Part shown: piece after piece, positions 17,808-26,368 of the stretch
Layout: every line of letters begins with the position of its first letter
Numbering within the stretch: position 1 is the first letter of the stretch
NCBI RefSeq assembly: GCF_000374025.1
Contig: NZ_KB893172.1
Span: forward strand, 372,001 to 436,000
Origin: Spirosoma panaciterrae DSM 21099
GTDB taxonomy: Bacteria > Bacteroidota > Bacteroidia > Cytophagales > Spirosomataceae
Direction: 5' to 3'
DNA: 64,000 nucleotides
Notes under the pieces: model-generated
The model's database searches: none
The model's input: the letters and a program-made list of their open reading frames with translations, nothing else
What the model was told of the DNA's origin: nothing
Translations under genes and position numbers: made by a program

Positions 17808-18362
17808 ATGTTAAACGATGAGGAAGCTCAACGTGTGAGCAAATTTCTGAGTTTAGTGCTTCGCCATAAACCTGAAACACTTGGTATAACCCTTAATGAA
17901 CAAGGGTGGACCGATGTAGATAGATTGTTGACAAAGCTTTACCATAGAGGCTACCAAATCAGTCGAGATCAGCTAAAGTATATTGTAGAAACCAACAATA
18001 AAAAACGCTTCGCCTTTAGTCTGGATGAAAGCCAAATCCGAGCGAACCAGGGCCATTCGGTGGAGGTTGATTTGGGATATGTCGAAAAGCAGCCACCAGC
18101 ATTGCTATATCATGGTACTGCAATGCGATTTATAGACTCGATCAAGGCTGATGGTTTGCGAAAGATGAATCGCCACCATGTACACTTAAGCAGCGATGAA
18201 CAAACGGCTTATATGGTTGGGAGCCGTCATGGAAAGCCCGTTGTTCTCACCATAAAAGCGGGCGAAATGGCAATGGCCGGACACGTTTTTTACCAGTCCG
18301 ATAATGGCGTCTGGTTAACCGATACCGTGCCAACGGCCTATATTATTGTTAGAAATTTATAG
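17808..18362 (+). CDS. kptA: RNA 2'-phosphotransferase (KptA/Tpt1)
   Basis: A 184-residue protein with both Tpt1 lobes. The N-terminal RNA-binding lobe has FLSLVLRHKPE, with the catalytic pair Arg19-His20, and IRANQGHS with Arg78. The C-terminal NAD-binding, ADP-ribosyltransferase-like lobe has YHGT, MNRHHVHLS with Arg122, and GSRHGKPVVL. It transfers an internal RNA 2'-phosphate to NAD+, giving ADP-ribose-1'',2''-cyclic phosphate. In eukaryotes it finishes tRNA splicing; the bacterial substrate is unknown. It diverges from the ligase/HD-Pnk pair. It is clearly AT-richer than its neighbours: I counted 49 G/C in its first 120 bases, against 33 in a 60-base stretch of the ligase. Confidence 0.95.
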   Translation: MLNDEEAQRVSKFLSLVLRHKPETLGITLNEQGWTDVDRLLTKLYHRGYQISRDQLKYIVETNNKKRFAFSLDESQIRANQGHSVEVDLGYVEKQPPALLYHGTAMRFIDSIKADGLRKMNRHHVHLSSDEQTAYMVGSRHGKPVVLTIKAGEMAMAGHVFYQSDNGVWLTDTVPTAYIIVRNL

Positions 18363-18500
18363 AAATCTATACTGTCTAGTAGGTAAGTATGTCAGGCAAA
18401 AAGTGAAGCTCTATCGTTATAACTAACCCATGGGTCGCTTTTAGGTGCTACCGCAAGGTAAGAGTACCCAGTTTTTTTAATCATAGGTTAACGTAAGACA

Positions 18501-18524
18501 CCCTCCTGTCGGTTGGCAGGAGGG
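18501..18524 (+). terminator. Terminator after kptA
   Basis: Stem CCCTCCTGTC / GGCAGGAGGG (one wobble pair), loop of 4, followed by ATGTTTT. It sits between kptA and the GH115 gene. Confidence 0.65.
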
Positions 18525-18544
18525 ATGTTTTCAATCGGTTTCTT

Positions 18545-21463
18545 ATGCGGATCATTTTCATCATTTTCGTGGCCTGCCTGTCTCCCTTAATTGCGCTGTC
18601 TATCGACACTCAGGCCTATGTGACGAACCAACCGGGTACGGGCTATTTTACAATAGTTGCCAACGGGAAAGCGACGCCATTCATAACCAGTACCGGAGAG
18701 TATCCTGGGGTAATACGAGCGCTGAAAAATCTACAGGCCGATATAAAGCAGGTAACCCAGATACTTCCCATTCTGAAAACGGATAAGGACCTGTATACCA
18801 AAGAAATCGTGCTGGTTGGTACACTGGGAAAAAGCCCCCTGATTGATCGGTTGGTACAGACAAAGAAACTGGATGTGACTGGTGTCGTCGGTAAATGGGA
18901 GACGTTCATGACACAAATTGTCGATCAGCCCATACCGGGTGTTGATCGGGCGCTGGTCATTGCCGGAAGTGATAAACGGGGTACTATTTATGGCCTTTAT
19001 GACCTGTCGACTCAGATAGGCGTATCGCCCTGGAACTGGTGGGCCGATGTACCTGTCAGTCCGCAGTCGTCACTGTATGTAGTGCCGGGCCGCCATACAC
19101 AGGGAACGCCGGCGGTTAAATACCGGGGCATTTTCATCAACGACGAAGCGCCTGCTCTGTCGGGTTGGGCAAAGGAGAAATTTGGCGGCTTCAACCACAA
19201 GTTTTATGAGAAAGTATTTGAGCTGATCCTTCGCCTGAAAGGAAATTACCTTTGGCCTGCCATGTGGGGAAGTGCGTTCTACGACGATGATAACCTGAAT
19301 CCGTACCTGGCCAACGAATATGGGGTGGTGATTGGCACGACACACCACGAACCCCTTATGCGGGCTCACGACGAATGGCGACGCTACGGTAAAGGCCCCT
19401 GGAACTATCAGAAAAATGAAACCGCTCTCCGTGATTTCTGGAAAGAGGGGATCCGGCGAATGGGAGCCAATGAAAGTATTGTCTCCGTCGGAATGCGAGG
19501 AGATGGCGATGAGCCCATGAGTCGCGAAAGCAACATCGCGCTGCTGGAGCGAATTGTGGCCGATCAACGTAAAGTTATTGGTGAGCTTACGCATAAAGAC
19601 CCTTCAGAAACCCCGCAACTCTGGGCACTATACAAAGAAGTACAGGACTATTATGACAAAGGTATGCGGGTGCCCGACGATGTGACGCTACTCCTTTGCG
19701 ACGATAACTGGGGGAATATCCGCAAGCTCCCCGCTCTGGGTACCCCCAAACGGCAGGGTGGTTATGGTATTTACTACCACTTCGATTATGTCGGTGGGCC
19801 CCGCAACTACAAATGGCTGAACACTAGTCCTATTGCCCGTACCTGGGAACAGATGCATCTGGCGTATGAACATGGGGTTGATCGCATCTGGATCGTAAAT
19901 GTCGGTGATATTAAGCCAATGGAATTTCCCATTGAGTTTTTTATGGATTATGCTTGGGCTCCTGACCGCTGGCCTGCCGAACGGCTGGAGGCCTATGCAT
20001 CGCTATGGGCAGAGCGTCAGTTTGGGCCGAAACACGCCCTGGCCATCGGGCGCATCCTTCAGAAATACACCAGCTACAACAGCCGCCGAAAGCCTGAATT
20101 ACTCACGCCCGATACCTATAGCCTTACCCATTACCGCGAAGCCGAAACCATTGTCAATGAGTACAATGCGTTGCTTCGGGAGGCTGAGCAGATTTATAAT
20201 GATCTGCCGGCCGATTATCGGGATGCCTATTATCAGCTAGTGTTGCATCCGGTACGAGCCTGTGCCAACCTGAACGAACTGTACGTAACCGTAGCTAAAA
20301 ATCGCCTGTATGCAGCGCAAAGGCGATCCCTAACGAACAAACTGGCACAACGGGCCAGGGAGCTGTTTGAGCGTGATGCCCAAATTACGCGCTATTATAA
20401 TGATACACTGGCCAATGGGAAATGGCATCACCTGATGGACCAAACGCATATTGGCTACACCTACTGGCAACAACCCGACAAAAACAGGATGCCCGACGTG
20501 AAAATGATTGATGAGCCAGCAACAGACGAAATGGGTATAGCTGTCGAAGGGTCGGACGATTGGTGGCCTTCAGCAGCTACAAAGCCGGTGTTGCCCGTTA
20601 TCAATTCTTTCCAGAATCAGTCCGTTTATTTTGACGTATTCAACCGGGGTAAAACACCATTTACCTGTACGATCGAAGCCCCGGTTCCCTGGTTGAAAAT
20701 TCTTTCGGGGAGCCGGATAACCGACGAGGAACGCCTAGCCGTTCGGGTTATCGACTGGAAAAAAGTCCCCATCGGCGTCCATCGGGTTCCAATTACAGTC
20801 AGTGGATTTAATGGCAGCCAGACGATTGTGATCGAAGCCGTCGTTGAACACCTCACAGAGCCGAAACGCACCGACATGAATGGGTTTCTGGCGAGTGATG
20901 GTTATGTGTCGATGGAAGCCATTCACTACACCAAAGCCATTCAGTACGATTCAATTCGGTGGGGGGCAGTACCGGATGTTGGACGTACCGGAGCCGGAAT
21001 AATGATTTTTCCGGTTACAGCACCCGCTCAGGAGAACCTCAATGCAATGAGTCCTCATCTGGAATACCGAATTTATGCCGCAGATACGGGTAGGGTCAGG
21101 GTACAAACCTATCTATCGCCAACACTTAATTTCAACGAGAACAAAGGGTTACGCTTTGCCCTATCGTTCGATGACGAAACCCCTCAGGTGATTGATATGC
21201 ATGCCGGTGAAACGAATAAAAGCTGGGAGCAATCCGTCGCAAACAATATCCGTGTTCTGATGTCGCAGCATACCTTGGTCAAACCAGGCGAACATATTCT
21301 GAAATTCTGGATGGTAGATCCGGCCGTGGTGCTCCAAAAAATAGTGGTTGATTTGGGTGGGTTAAAAGCAAGCTACCTCGGCCCCCCCGAAAGCTTTTAC
21401 CGAACCCAGGAAACCTCTGTGGAGATCGGCAAACAATTTAAACTCAAACGACAGATAGATTGA
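18545..21463 (+). CDS. Glycoside hydrolase family 115 (xylan alpha-1,2-glucuronidase)
   Basis: A 972-residue protein with a signal peptide (hydrophobic 3-19, cleavage near the first 20 residues). The central GH115 catalytic region includes KYRGIFINDEAPAL, LKGNYLWPAMWG, GTTHHEPLMRAHDEW and GMRGDGDEPMS. The C-terminal part has the beta-rich domains usual for the family. GH115 enzymes remove (methyl)glucuronic acid side groups from glucuronoxylan in the periplasm or outside the cell. The next two genes are a Nudix-like regulator and xylose isomerase, which supports a role in xylan use. Confidence 0.94.
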   Translation: MRIIFIIFVACLSPLIALSIDTQAYVTNQPGTGYFTIVANGKATPFITSTGEYPGVIRALKNLQADIKQVTQILPILKTDKDLYTKEIVLVGTLGKSPLIDRLVQTKKLDVTGVVGKWETFMTQIVDQPIPGVDRALVIAGSDKRGTIYGLYDLSTQIGVSPWNWWADVPVSPQSSLYVVPGRHTQGTPAVKYRGIFINDEAPALSGWAKEKFGGFNHKFYEKVFELILRLKGNYLWPAMWGSAFYDDDNLNPYLANEYGVVIGTTHHEPLMRAHDEWRRYGKGPWNYQKNETALRDFWKEGIRRMGANESIVSVGMRGDGDEPMSRESNIALLERIVADQRKVIGELTHKDPSETPQLWALYKEVQDYYDKGMRVPDDVTLLLCDDNWGNIRKLPALGTPKRQGGYGIYYHFDYVGGPRNYKWLNTSPIARTWEQMHLAYEHGVDRIWIVNVGDIKPMEFPIEFFMDYAWAPDRWPAERLEAYASLWAERQFGPKHALAIGRILQKYTSYNSRRKPELLTPDTYSLTHYREAETIVNEYNALLREAEQIYNDLPADYRDAYYQLVLHPVRACANLNELYVTVAKNRLYAAQRRSLTNKLAQRARELFERDAQITRYYNDTLANGKWHHLMDQTHIGYTYWQQPDKNRMPDVKMIDEPATDEMGIAVEGSDDWWPSAATKPVLPVINSFQNQSVYFDVFNRGKTPFTCTIEAPVPWLKILSGSRITDEERLAVRVIDWKKVPIGVHRVPITVSGFNGSQTIVIEAVVEHLTEPKRTDMNGFLASDGYVSMEAIHYTKAIQYDSIRWGAVPDVGRTGAGIMIFPVTAPAQENLNAMSPHLEYRIYAADTGRVRVQTYLSPTLNFNENKGLRFALSFDDETPQVIDMHAGETNKSWEQSVANNIRVLMSQHTLVKPGEHILKFWMVDPAVVLQKIVVDLGGLKASYLGPPESFYRTQETSVEIGKQFKLKRQID

Positions 21464-21628
21464 TGAGTGAGTAGTTGGCAAGCTCCTGTAGGGCACAAGC
21501 GCCACGAGAATTAGCTTTCCGTCCCGTCTCAAGAAAAATCGCGTTGGGGTAGGCCAATATGATAAGCCATCAAAATTCCGTAGTTTGCAGGTTTAAAACC
21601 TTCCCAATCGTATCGTACAACCTTGTCG

Positions 21629-22330
21629 ATGGTAGAGCAATATAAACAGCAGCGACCTTATTTATTAGCATTAGACTCAATTATTTTTGGCTTCGATGGG
21701 GAGGGTTTGAGGGTACTGCTGGTAAAACGGGGTATTGAAGGGAGTACCTGGTCGCTGATGGGTGGCTGGCTTCAGCCAGAAGAGAGCCTGGAACAGGCGG
21801 CTGCCCGTATTCTGTTTGAACTGACTGGGCTGACCAACGTTTATCTCGAACAGTTGCATGCTTTTGGCGATCCCTACCGCGATCCCATCGTCCGTACGAT
21901 CTCTGTTGCTTATTTTTCGCTGGTTAAAGTAGCCGACTATGAATCCAACCTGTCCGAAGCGTTTCAGGCTCGTTGGTTTTCGATTTATGACCTGCCCACG
22001 TTGCTGTTCGATCATGCCGACATGGTTGAGCTGGCCCTCAAACGACTACGGTATAAAGCGGCCCAGCATCCAATTGGGTTTGAACTCCTGCCCGAAAAAT
22101 TTACCATTCCTCAGCTTAAGAAGCTCTACGACGCGATCTACAATACCGACTTCGATAAACGGAATTTTAGCCGGAAAATCCTCTCAACGGGGCTGCTCAT
22201 TAAACTGGATGAAAAACAGAAAGGCTTTTCGAAAAAAGGGGCGTATTACTACCAGGTCGATGCGGTCAAGTATGGCCAGTTGACCAATTCCTTTCTGAAC
22301 TTTATCCCGAATACAGATACCATTCTGTAG
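21629..22330 (+). CDS. Nudix-fold transcriptional regulator (AraR/NrtR type) with degenerate Nudix box
   Basis: A 233-residue protein; ATG 21629 is preferred to a TTG two codons upstream. The N-terminal Nudix domain (about 10-145) has GGWLQPEESLEQAAARILFE where active hydrolases have GX5EX7REUXEEXGU. The R is kept, but the next Glu is Ile and one of the EE pair is Leu, so hydrolase activity is unlikely. The C-terminal part (about 150-230) is a winged helix (TIPQLKKLYDAIYN, KRNFSRKILSTGLL). This is the arrangement of Nudix-derived sugar regulators such as Bacteroides AraR. Placement before xylA suggests control of xylose or xylan genes. Confidence 0.9.
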   Translation: MVEQYKQQRPYLLALDSIIFGFDGEGLRVLLVKRGIEGSTWSLMGGWLQPEESLEQAAARILFELTGLTNVYLEQLHAFGDPYRDPIVRTISVAYFSLVKVADYESNLSEAFQARWFSIYDLPTLLFDHADMVELALKRLRYKAAQHPIGFELLPEKFTIPQLKKLYDAIYNTDFDKRNFSRKILSTGLLIKLDEKQKGFSKKGAYYYQVDAVKYGQLTNSFLNFIPNTDTIL

Positions 22331-22433
22331 AAGTCTGAATTTTCAGACAGGTCGGAAGAGTATAATCAGCGGGTCTTCTGCCTCTATCTACCAGACCTTT
22401 AGGGCGTTTAAACCTGTAGGGTGCATTGGACTA

Positions 22434-22474
22434 ACTTATTTTTTAATTGTCACTTTGACAATTAAAAAATAAGT
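22434..22474. promoter_or_regulatory. Palindromic operator upstream of xylA
   Basis: Perfect 19-bp arms (ACTTATTTTTTAATTGTCA and complement) flank a 3-base centre, with the core AATTGTCACTTTGACAATT. A further half-site TGTCAATTTTACA begins at 22474. It ends 57 bases before the xylA start and follows the Nudix-like regulator gene, so it is a likely operator for that protein. A hairpin in the RNA is an alternative reading. Confidence 0.7.
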
Positions 22475-22531
22475 GTCAATTTTACACTATAGAAATTGCT
22501 GGAAAATTAACGCTTAACCAATTTCCAAATC

Positions 22532-23863
22532 ATGTCGAACATCACGCTTGGCGACCAGGAGTTTTTCAAAGGCATTGGCGCTATTGCCTACGAAGGCCCT
22601 AAATCCAAAAACCCGTTAGCTTTTAAATGGTACAATCCCGAACTGATCATAAACGGTAAATCATTACGGGAGCAACTGCGCTTTGCGATCAGTTACTGGC
22701 ACACCTTCTGCGGAACGGGTGGCGACCCATTTGGTCCCGGTACGCGTGTATTTCCCTGGGATCAGGACAGCGATGCCAACGTTCGGGCTAAGCTCAAGAT
22801 GGATGCTGCTTTTGAGTTCTTCACTAAAATCGGTGCACCTTATTATTGCTTCCACGACATTGATCTGGTGGATGAAGGGGCGTCGGCGGCAGAATACGAA
22901 AAACGTCTACAGACCATTGTCGACTACGGAAAACAGAAACAGGCTGCCAGTGGGGTGAAACTGCTTTGGGGAACGGCCAACGTATTCTCAAATCCCCGGT
23001 ATATGAATGGTGCTTCCACTAACCCTGATTTTGCCGTATTGGCCTATGCCGGTACGCAGGTAAAGAATGCCATCGATGCCACCATTGCGCTGGGCGGTGA
23101 GAATTACGTATTCTGGGGTGGTCGTGAGGGCTATATGTCGTTGCTGAATACCAATATGAAACGTGAGGTAGAGCATCTGGCCCGCTTCCTGACCATCGCC
23201 CGCGACTACGCCCGCAAGCAAGGGTTCAAAGGAACGTTCTTCATTGAGCCGAAACCGATGGAGCCAACCAAGCACCAGTACGATTACGACGCGGCCACAG
23301 TAATTGGTTTCCTGCGTCAGTACGGACTCGATAAAGATTTCCAACTGAACATAGAAGTGAACCATGCAACCCTGGCGGGACACACCTTCGATCACGAATT
23401 GCAGGTAGCTGCCGATGCGGGTATGCTGGGCAGCATCGACGCCAACCGGGGCGATTATCAGAATGGCTGGGACACCGATCAGTTCCCCATCAATATTTAC
23501 GAGCTTGTTGAGGCCGCGCTGGTGATTCAGCAGGCAGGGGGTATCAAACCCGGTGGGATTAATTTCGATGCGAAAGTGCGCCGGAATTCAACCGATATCG
23601 ACGACCTGTTCATTGCGCACATCAGCGGAATGGACGCCTTTGCGCGTGCCTTCATCGCTGCCGATGCCATTTTGAAAGAGTCAGATTACCTCAAATTCCG
23701 GGCCGATCGCTATGCTTCGTTCGATAGTGGCCAGGGTAAAGCCTTCGAAGAAGGAACACTGACCCTGGACGATCTGCGGGCTTACACCCTGGAAAATGGC
23801 GAACCACAGATGCGCAGCGGTAAGCAGGAGTGGCTCGAAAGCATTATCAACCAGTATATCTGA
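22532..23863 (+). CDS. xylA: Xylose isomerase
   Basis: A 443-residue class II xylose isomerase, full length. The TIM barrel shows [14 protein letters not shown], the catalytic-His segment FHDIDL, WGGREGY, the metal-binding [19 protein letters not shown], and GSIDANRGD. It converts D-xylose to D-xylulose in the cytoplasm. Xylulokinase and a xylose transporter are not in the window. A palindromic operator precedes it, and a rho-independent terminator follows. Confidence 0.98.
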   Translation: MSNITLGDQEFFKGIGAIAYEGPKSKNPLAFKWYNPELIINGKSLREQLRFAISYWHTFCGTGGDPFGPGTRVFPWDQDSDANVRAKLKMDAAFEFFTKIGAPYYCFHDIDLVDEGASAAEYEKRLQTIVDYGKQKQAASGVKLLWGTANVFSNPRYMNGASTNPDFAVLAYAGTQVKNAIDATIALGGENYVFWGGREGYMSLLNTNMKREVEHLARFLTIARDYARKQGFKGTFFIEPKPMEPTKHQYDYDAATVIGFLRQYGLDKDFQLNIEVNHATLAGHTFDHELQVAADAGMLGSIDANRGDYQNGWDTDQFPINIYELVEAALVIQQAGGIKPGGINFDAKVRRNSTDIDDLFIAHISGMDAFARAFIAADAILKESDYLKFRADRYASFDSGQGKAFEEGTLTLDDLRAYTLENGEPQMRSGKQEWLESIINQYI

Positions 23864-23888
23864 TTTTAGAGCTGAGATAGGAGTATTG

Positions 23889-23924
23889 AACAGCCTGAAA
23901 GTGTCCTACTTTCGGGCTGTTTTG
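23889..23924 (+). terminator. Terminator after xylA
   Basis: Stem AACAGCCTGAAAGT / ACTTTCGGGCTGTTT with one wobble pair and a short loop, ending in TTTTGTT. The remaining 150 bases before the next gene show nothing convincing. Confidence 0.8.
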
Positions 23925-24080
23925 TTAAGTAGAGAGCCCAGGCTAGTTTGCTGACCGGGGGCAAGGTTCACCAATTCACCCGCCAGCAGAAACGCCAGGG
24001 AATGGTCAATACGAACCGTAAAGAGTTGGTTATTGGCAGGATTGCTTTAACGCAATCGTATCAATTCTGGTGGAGAACAT

Positions 24081-25448
24081 CTATTGATCCTCGTAATAAT
24101 AGCCGAAGATGATCCCCATTTCATCATCACTGGTCAGACCAAAGCTGACATCTTTGGCGGTTGTATTGGTGTAGGTGATTTCCGAAGTTAGCCCTTCGCC
24201 TTTCTTGAGTGCAATCGGTGTCGTAAACGTGATGATGTCGGGATGCGCCCAGTCCGTCGATGTAAACACGACTTCGCCATCGCGGGTGCCGCCCTTGATC
24301 TTTATGACAAACTTCGTTCCCAACTGGTGCATGTGCGAGGTAAGTGTCAGGATTTTACGGGGTTTGTCGAAGGTGAAGGACTTGGTGAGGGTAACGGTCT
24401 TTCCGGCCGGAATCGTCAGATTGGTGTTACTCAGATTCAGCGTTTGCACCACATTGACTACTTTCGATTTATCAACTGTGTAGAAATTGATCTGTGCCTC
24501 ACCCTTCATCACCGACGTCGTTTTATTGACAAAGTGTGAGTTGAGGTCGAGCGACGCATTGGCTGGAATGAGCAGAGCCGTCCCTTCGGGGAAAACGTAA
24601 TTCTGGTACTGCGCCTGAGAGCCAGCCAGATAGACGTGGTTCGACATGCTGAGTGCTGTTACAATATTGAGCGAGTTATCAGCATTTCGCAGATCACGAA
24701 TGTCGTTCAGGTTAGGAAGCAGGCTTTTATTCGAGAAATCGTAAGCGACAAAATGATGGCTTCCATTCCTCATTTTGGTTTCGTAGCGGTTTACATAAAT
24801 ATCGGCCGTATTGCCTACCAGCCGTCGGGTAAACAGTTCCCGTTCAAAATTTGGCTGAATATCGAACGCAGGTACCGACATCTGGTAGCCAGTTCCGGCG
24901 GCTGGTACCGATAACGATTCATAAGGGGTTATGGTAACGGTGTTATCGGCCAGCAGGCTTGCATCGACAACAGTACCTGTTTTGGGAGCGCCCGCTTCAA
25001 TCCACCGCCGAACAAATTCGATCTGCCCATCGGGCAACGTATTACCACCCAGAGGCATCTGATTACCATACGATTTGCCGGAGTGGTGACTAGCCGAAAT
25101 ATTCAGTTTATGATACAACAGGCTTTCCAGCGACGCATAGGCTTTTACCCGTTTCAGGCCATCGGCTTTAGCATTCGTATTTTTTGGGTCAACGCCAACC
25201 AGATTGGCATACGCAACTCCTTCGGCCAGCACCAGGCCGTGTTGACTAAAGGTCGCATCTTTTTCCGAAGCGTGACAACCTGATAAAGCACAGGATGGGG
25301 TGAAAATTTTCTGTTGAATCAGATCGAAGGTCCCCGTTTCGGTAGGCGTAGGGGAGTCGGTTGTCGTCTTACTACACGACACCAGGTTCAGCAGCATGGC
25401 TGATGCACCAATACAAAGACCTAATCGGGTATAAGTCAGGAAATTCAT
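24081..25448 (-). CDS. PHM-like type II copper monooxygenase lipoprotein with heme-binding N-terminus
   Basis: A 455-residue lipoprotein (lipobox LVSC, Cys25). An N-terminal cytochrome-like domain has CALSGCH (residues 53-59), a CxxxxCH heme-type site with one or two more spacer residues than usual, and a possible Met ligand in NQMPLGG. The rest matches the copper type II ascorbate-dependent monooxygenase fold of peptidylglycine hydroxylating monooxygenase. All six expected ligands appear: His231-His232 (SHHFVAYD), His305 (LNSHFVN), His372 and His374 (TSHMHQLG) and Met444 (SDDEMGIIFGYY). It may oxidise an unknown organic substrate in the periplasm, with the heme feeding electrons. The gene stands alone. 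Confidence 0.85.
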   Translation of the reverse strand: MNFLTYTRLGLCIGASAMLLNLVSCSKTTTDSPTPTETGTFDLIQQKIFTPSCALSGCHASEKDATFSQHGLVLAEGVAYANLVGVDPKNTNAKADGLKRVKAYASLESLLYHKLNISASHHSGKSYGNQMPLGGNTLPDGQIEFVRRWIEAGAPKTGTVVDASLLADNTVTITPYESLSVPAAGTGYQMSVPAFDIQPNFERELFTRRLVGNTADIYVNRYETKMRNGSHHFVAYDFSNKSLLPNLNDIRDLRNADNSLNIVTALSMSNHVYLAGSQAQYQNYVFPEGTALLIPANASLDLNSHFVNKTTSVMKGEAQINFYTVDKSKVVNVVQTLNLSNTNLTIPAGKTVTLTKSFTFDKPRKILTLTSHMHQLGTKFVIKIKGGTRDGEVVFTSTDWAHPDIITFTTPIALKKGEGLTSEITYTNTTAKDVSFGLTSDDEMGIIFGYYYEDQ

Positions 25449-25516
25449 AGTCCGTTTCGGGCCAATAAGCCTTTCGAAAGATAACGTTATTTCTGCACTT
25501 TGTTGCTAAAGGCCCG

Positions 25517-26353
25517 TTAAAACCGGAGGATGAAATCCTGTTTTGGCTGCTCTTTCCGGAAGAATACCAACCCCACCCAAAACAGGTCGACCGTTACCCG
25601 AACGGCTCTATGCGCTTTGATGTGGTTCCAGGCCTGCTCCATTTCATCCGACCAGTGAATGTCGTCGAATACAAAAACCGTGTCGTTATGGATGTTGGTC
25701 AGGCAGGTTTCGAAATAGCGGACAGTAGGTTCGTAGCGGTGATTGGCATCGAAAAAAGCAAAATCGATGGGTTTGCTGGCTGCAACGTGCTGAGCGAGTG
25801 TTTCGTCCAGGTTACCGACCACCAACGATACATTATCAATCCCGAGTTGCGCAAAATTCTGGCGGGCCATAGCGGCAGTTTCGGGGCATCCTTCAAACGT
25901 CAGCACTTTTCCCTGAAAAGGTCGGGTCGCTTCGGCCAGATACGCCGTTGTAAGACCAAGTGACGTGCCAAGATCGATGATCGTTCGGGCTTCGAACCGA
26001 TGGATAAGCCGATACAGCAGTCGCCCGAAGCGGGCCGATTTTTGGGAATTACGCGCAACATCACCAACCGTACGCTGCTGGGCCGCGTTTACTTTCGAAC
26101 CTGCGCCAAAGTCTGTTATGGTAATCAGTTGACGATTTTTTCGAAGCTCTTTTCGCAGTGTCTGAATCGGTTTAAACGCTGCTTTGGAGCTATTCCTGGC
26201 GCGAATGACCTGGGTATACAGCGAAAAGAGAAACGGGGAATGAAGCGAATGTTCGTCGCGGGCACGACTTAAATAACGAAAGTAAGCAGCAATCAACGTG
26301 TGTATGAAGTAGGACGTAGGACGTAGGCTATATGATGTAGGGGCTATATACAT
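25517..26353 (-). CDS. Class I SAM-dependent methyltransferase
   Basis: A 278-residue protein from ATG 26353. The SAM-binding motif is TIIDLGTSLGLTTAYLAEA, followed by the acidic end of strand 2 (LTFEGCPET), DFAFFDANHRYEP and VFVFDDIHWSDEM. This is the class I / O-methyltransferase-3-like layout; the substrate is unknown. The first 15 codons are encoded by a run of CGTAGGA-like repeats, so the true start may be further in. A TTG at 26296 would begin LIAAYFRYL, just before the conserved DEHSLHSPF. ApaG lies immediately upstream. Confidence 0.85.
   Translation of the reverse strand: MYIAPTSYSLRPTSYFIHTLIAAYFRYLSRARDEHSLHSPFLFSLYTQVIRARNSSKAAFKPIQTLRKELRKNRQLITITDFGAGSKVNAAQQRTVGDVARNSQKSARFGRLLYRLIHRFEARTIIDLGTSLGLTTAYLAEATRPFQGKVLTFEGCPETAAMARQNFAQLGIDNVSLVVGNLDETLAQHVAASKPIDFAFFDANHRYEPTVRYFETCLTNIHNDTVFVFDDIHWSDEMEQAWNHIKAHRAVRVTVDLFWVGLVFFRKEQPKQDFILRF
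26300..26345. repeat. Short tandem repeat at the apaG/methyltransferase junction
   Basis: Repeats of GTAGGAC / GTAGGCT with ATGATGTAGGGGC. On the minus strand it reads TAC/TCC-rich and encodes PTSY-like residues. It resembles the ATGTATGATATAGGAT repeat between parA and parB. Confidence 0.5.
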
Positions 26354-26368
26354 TCATAGAGCATGCAT

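Noticed and set aside
23925-24080. Minus-strand stretch with protein-like residues (LAFLLAGELVNLAPGQQ)
   Set aside because: No start codon, stops just before it, and its end lies inside the xylA terminator; probably chance or an undatable remnant.
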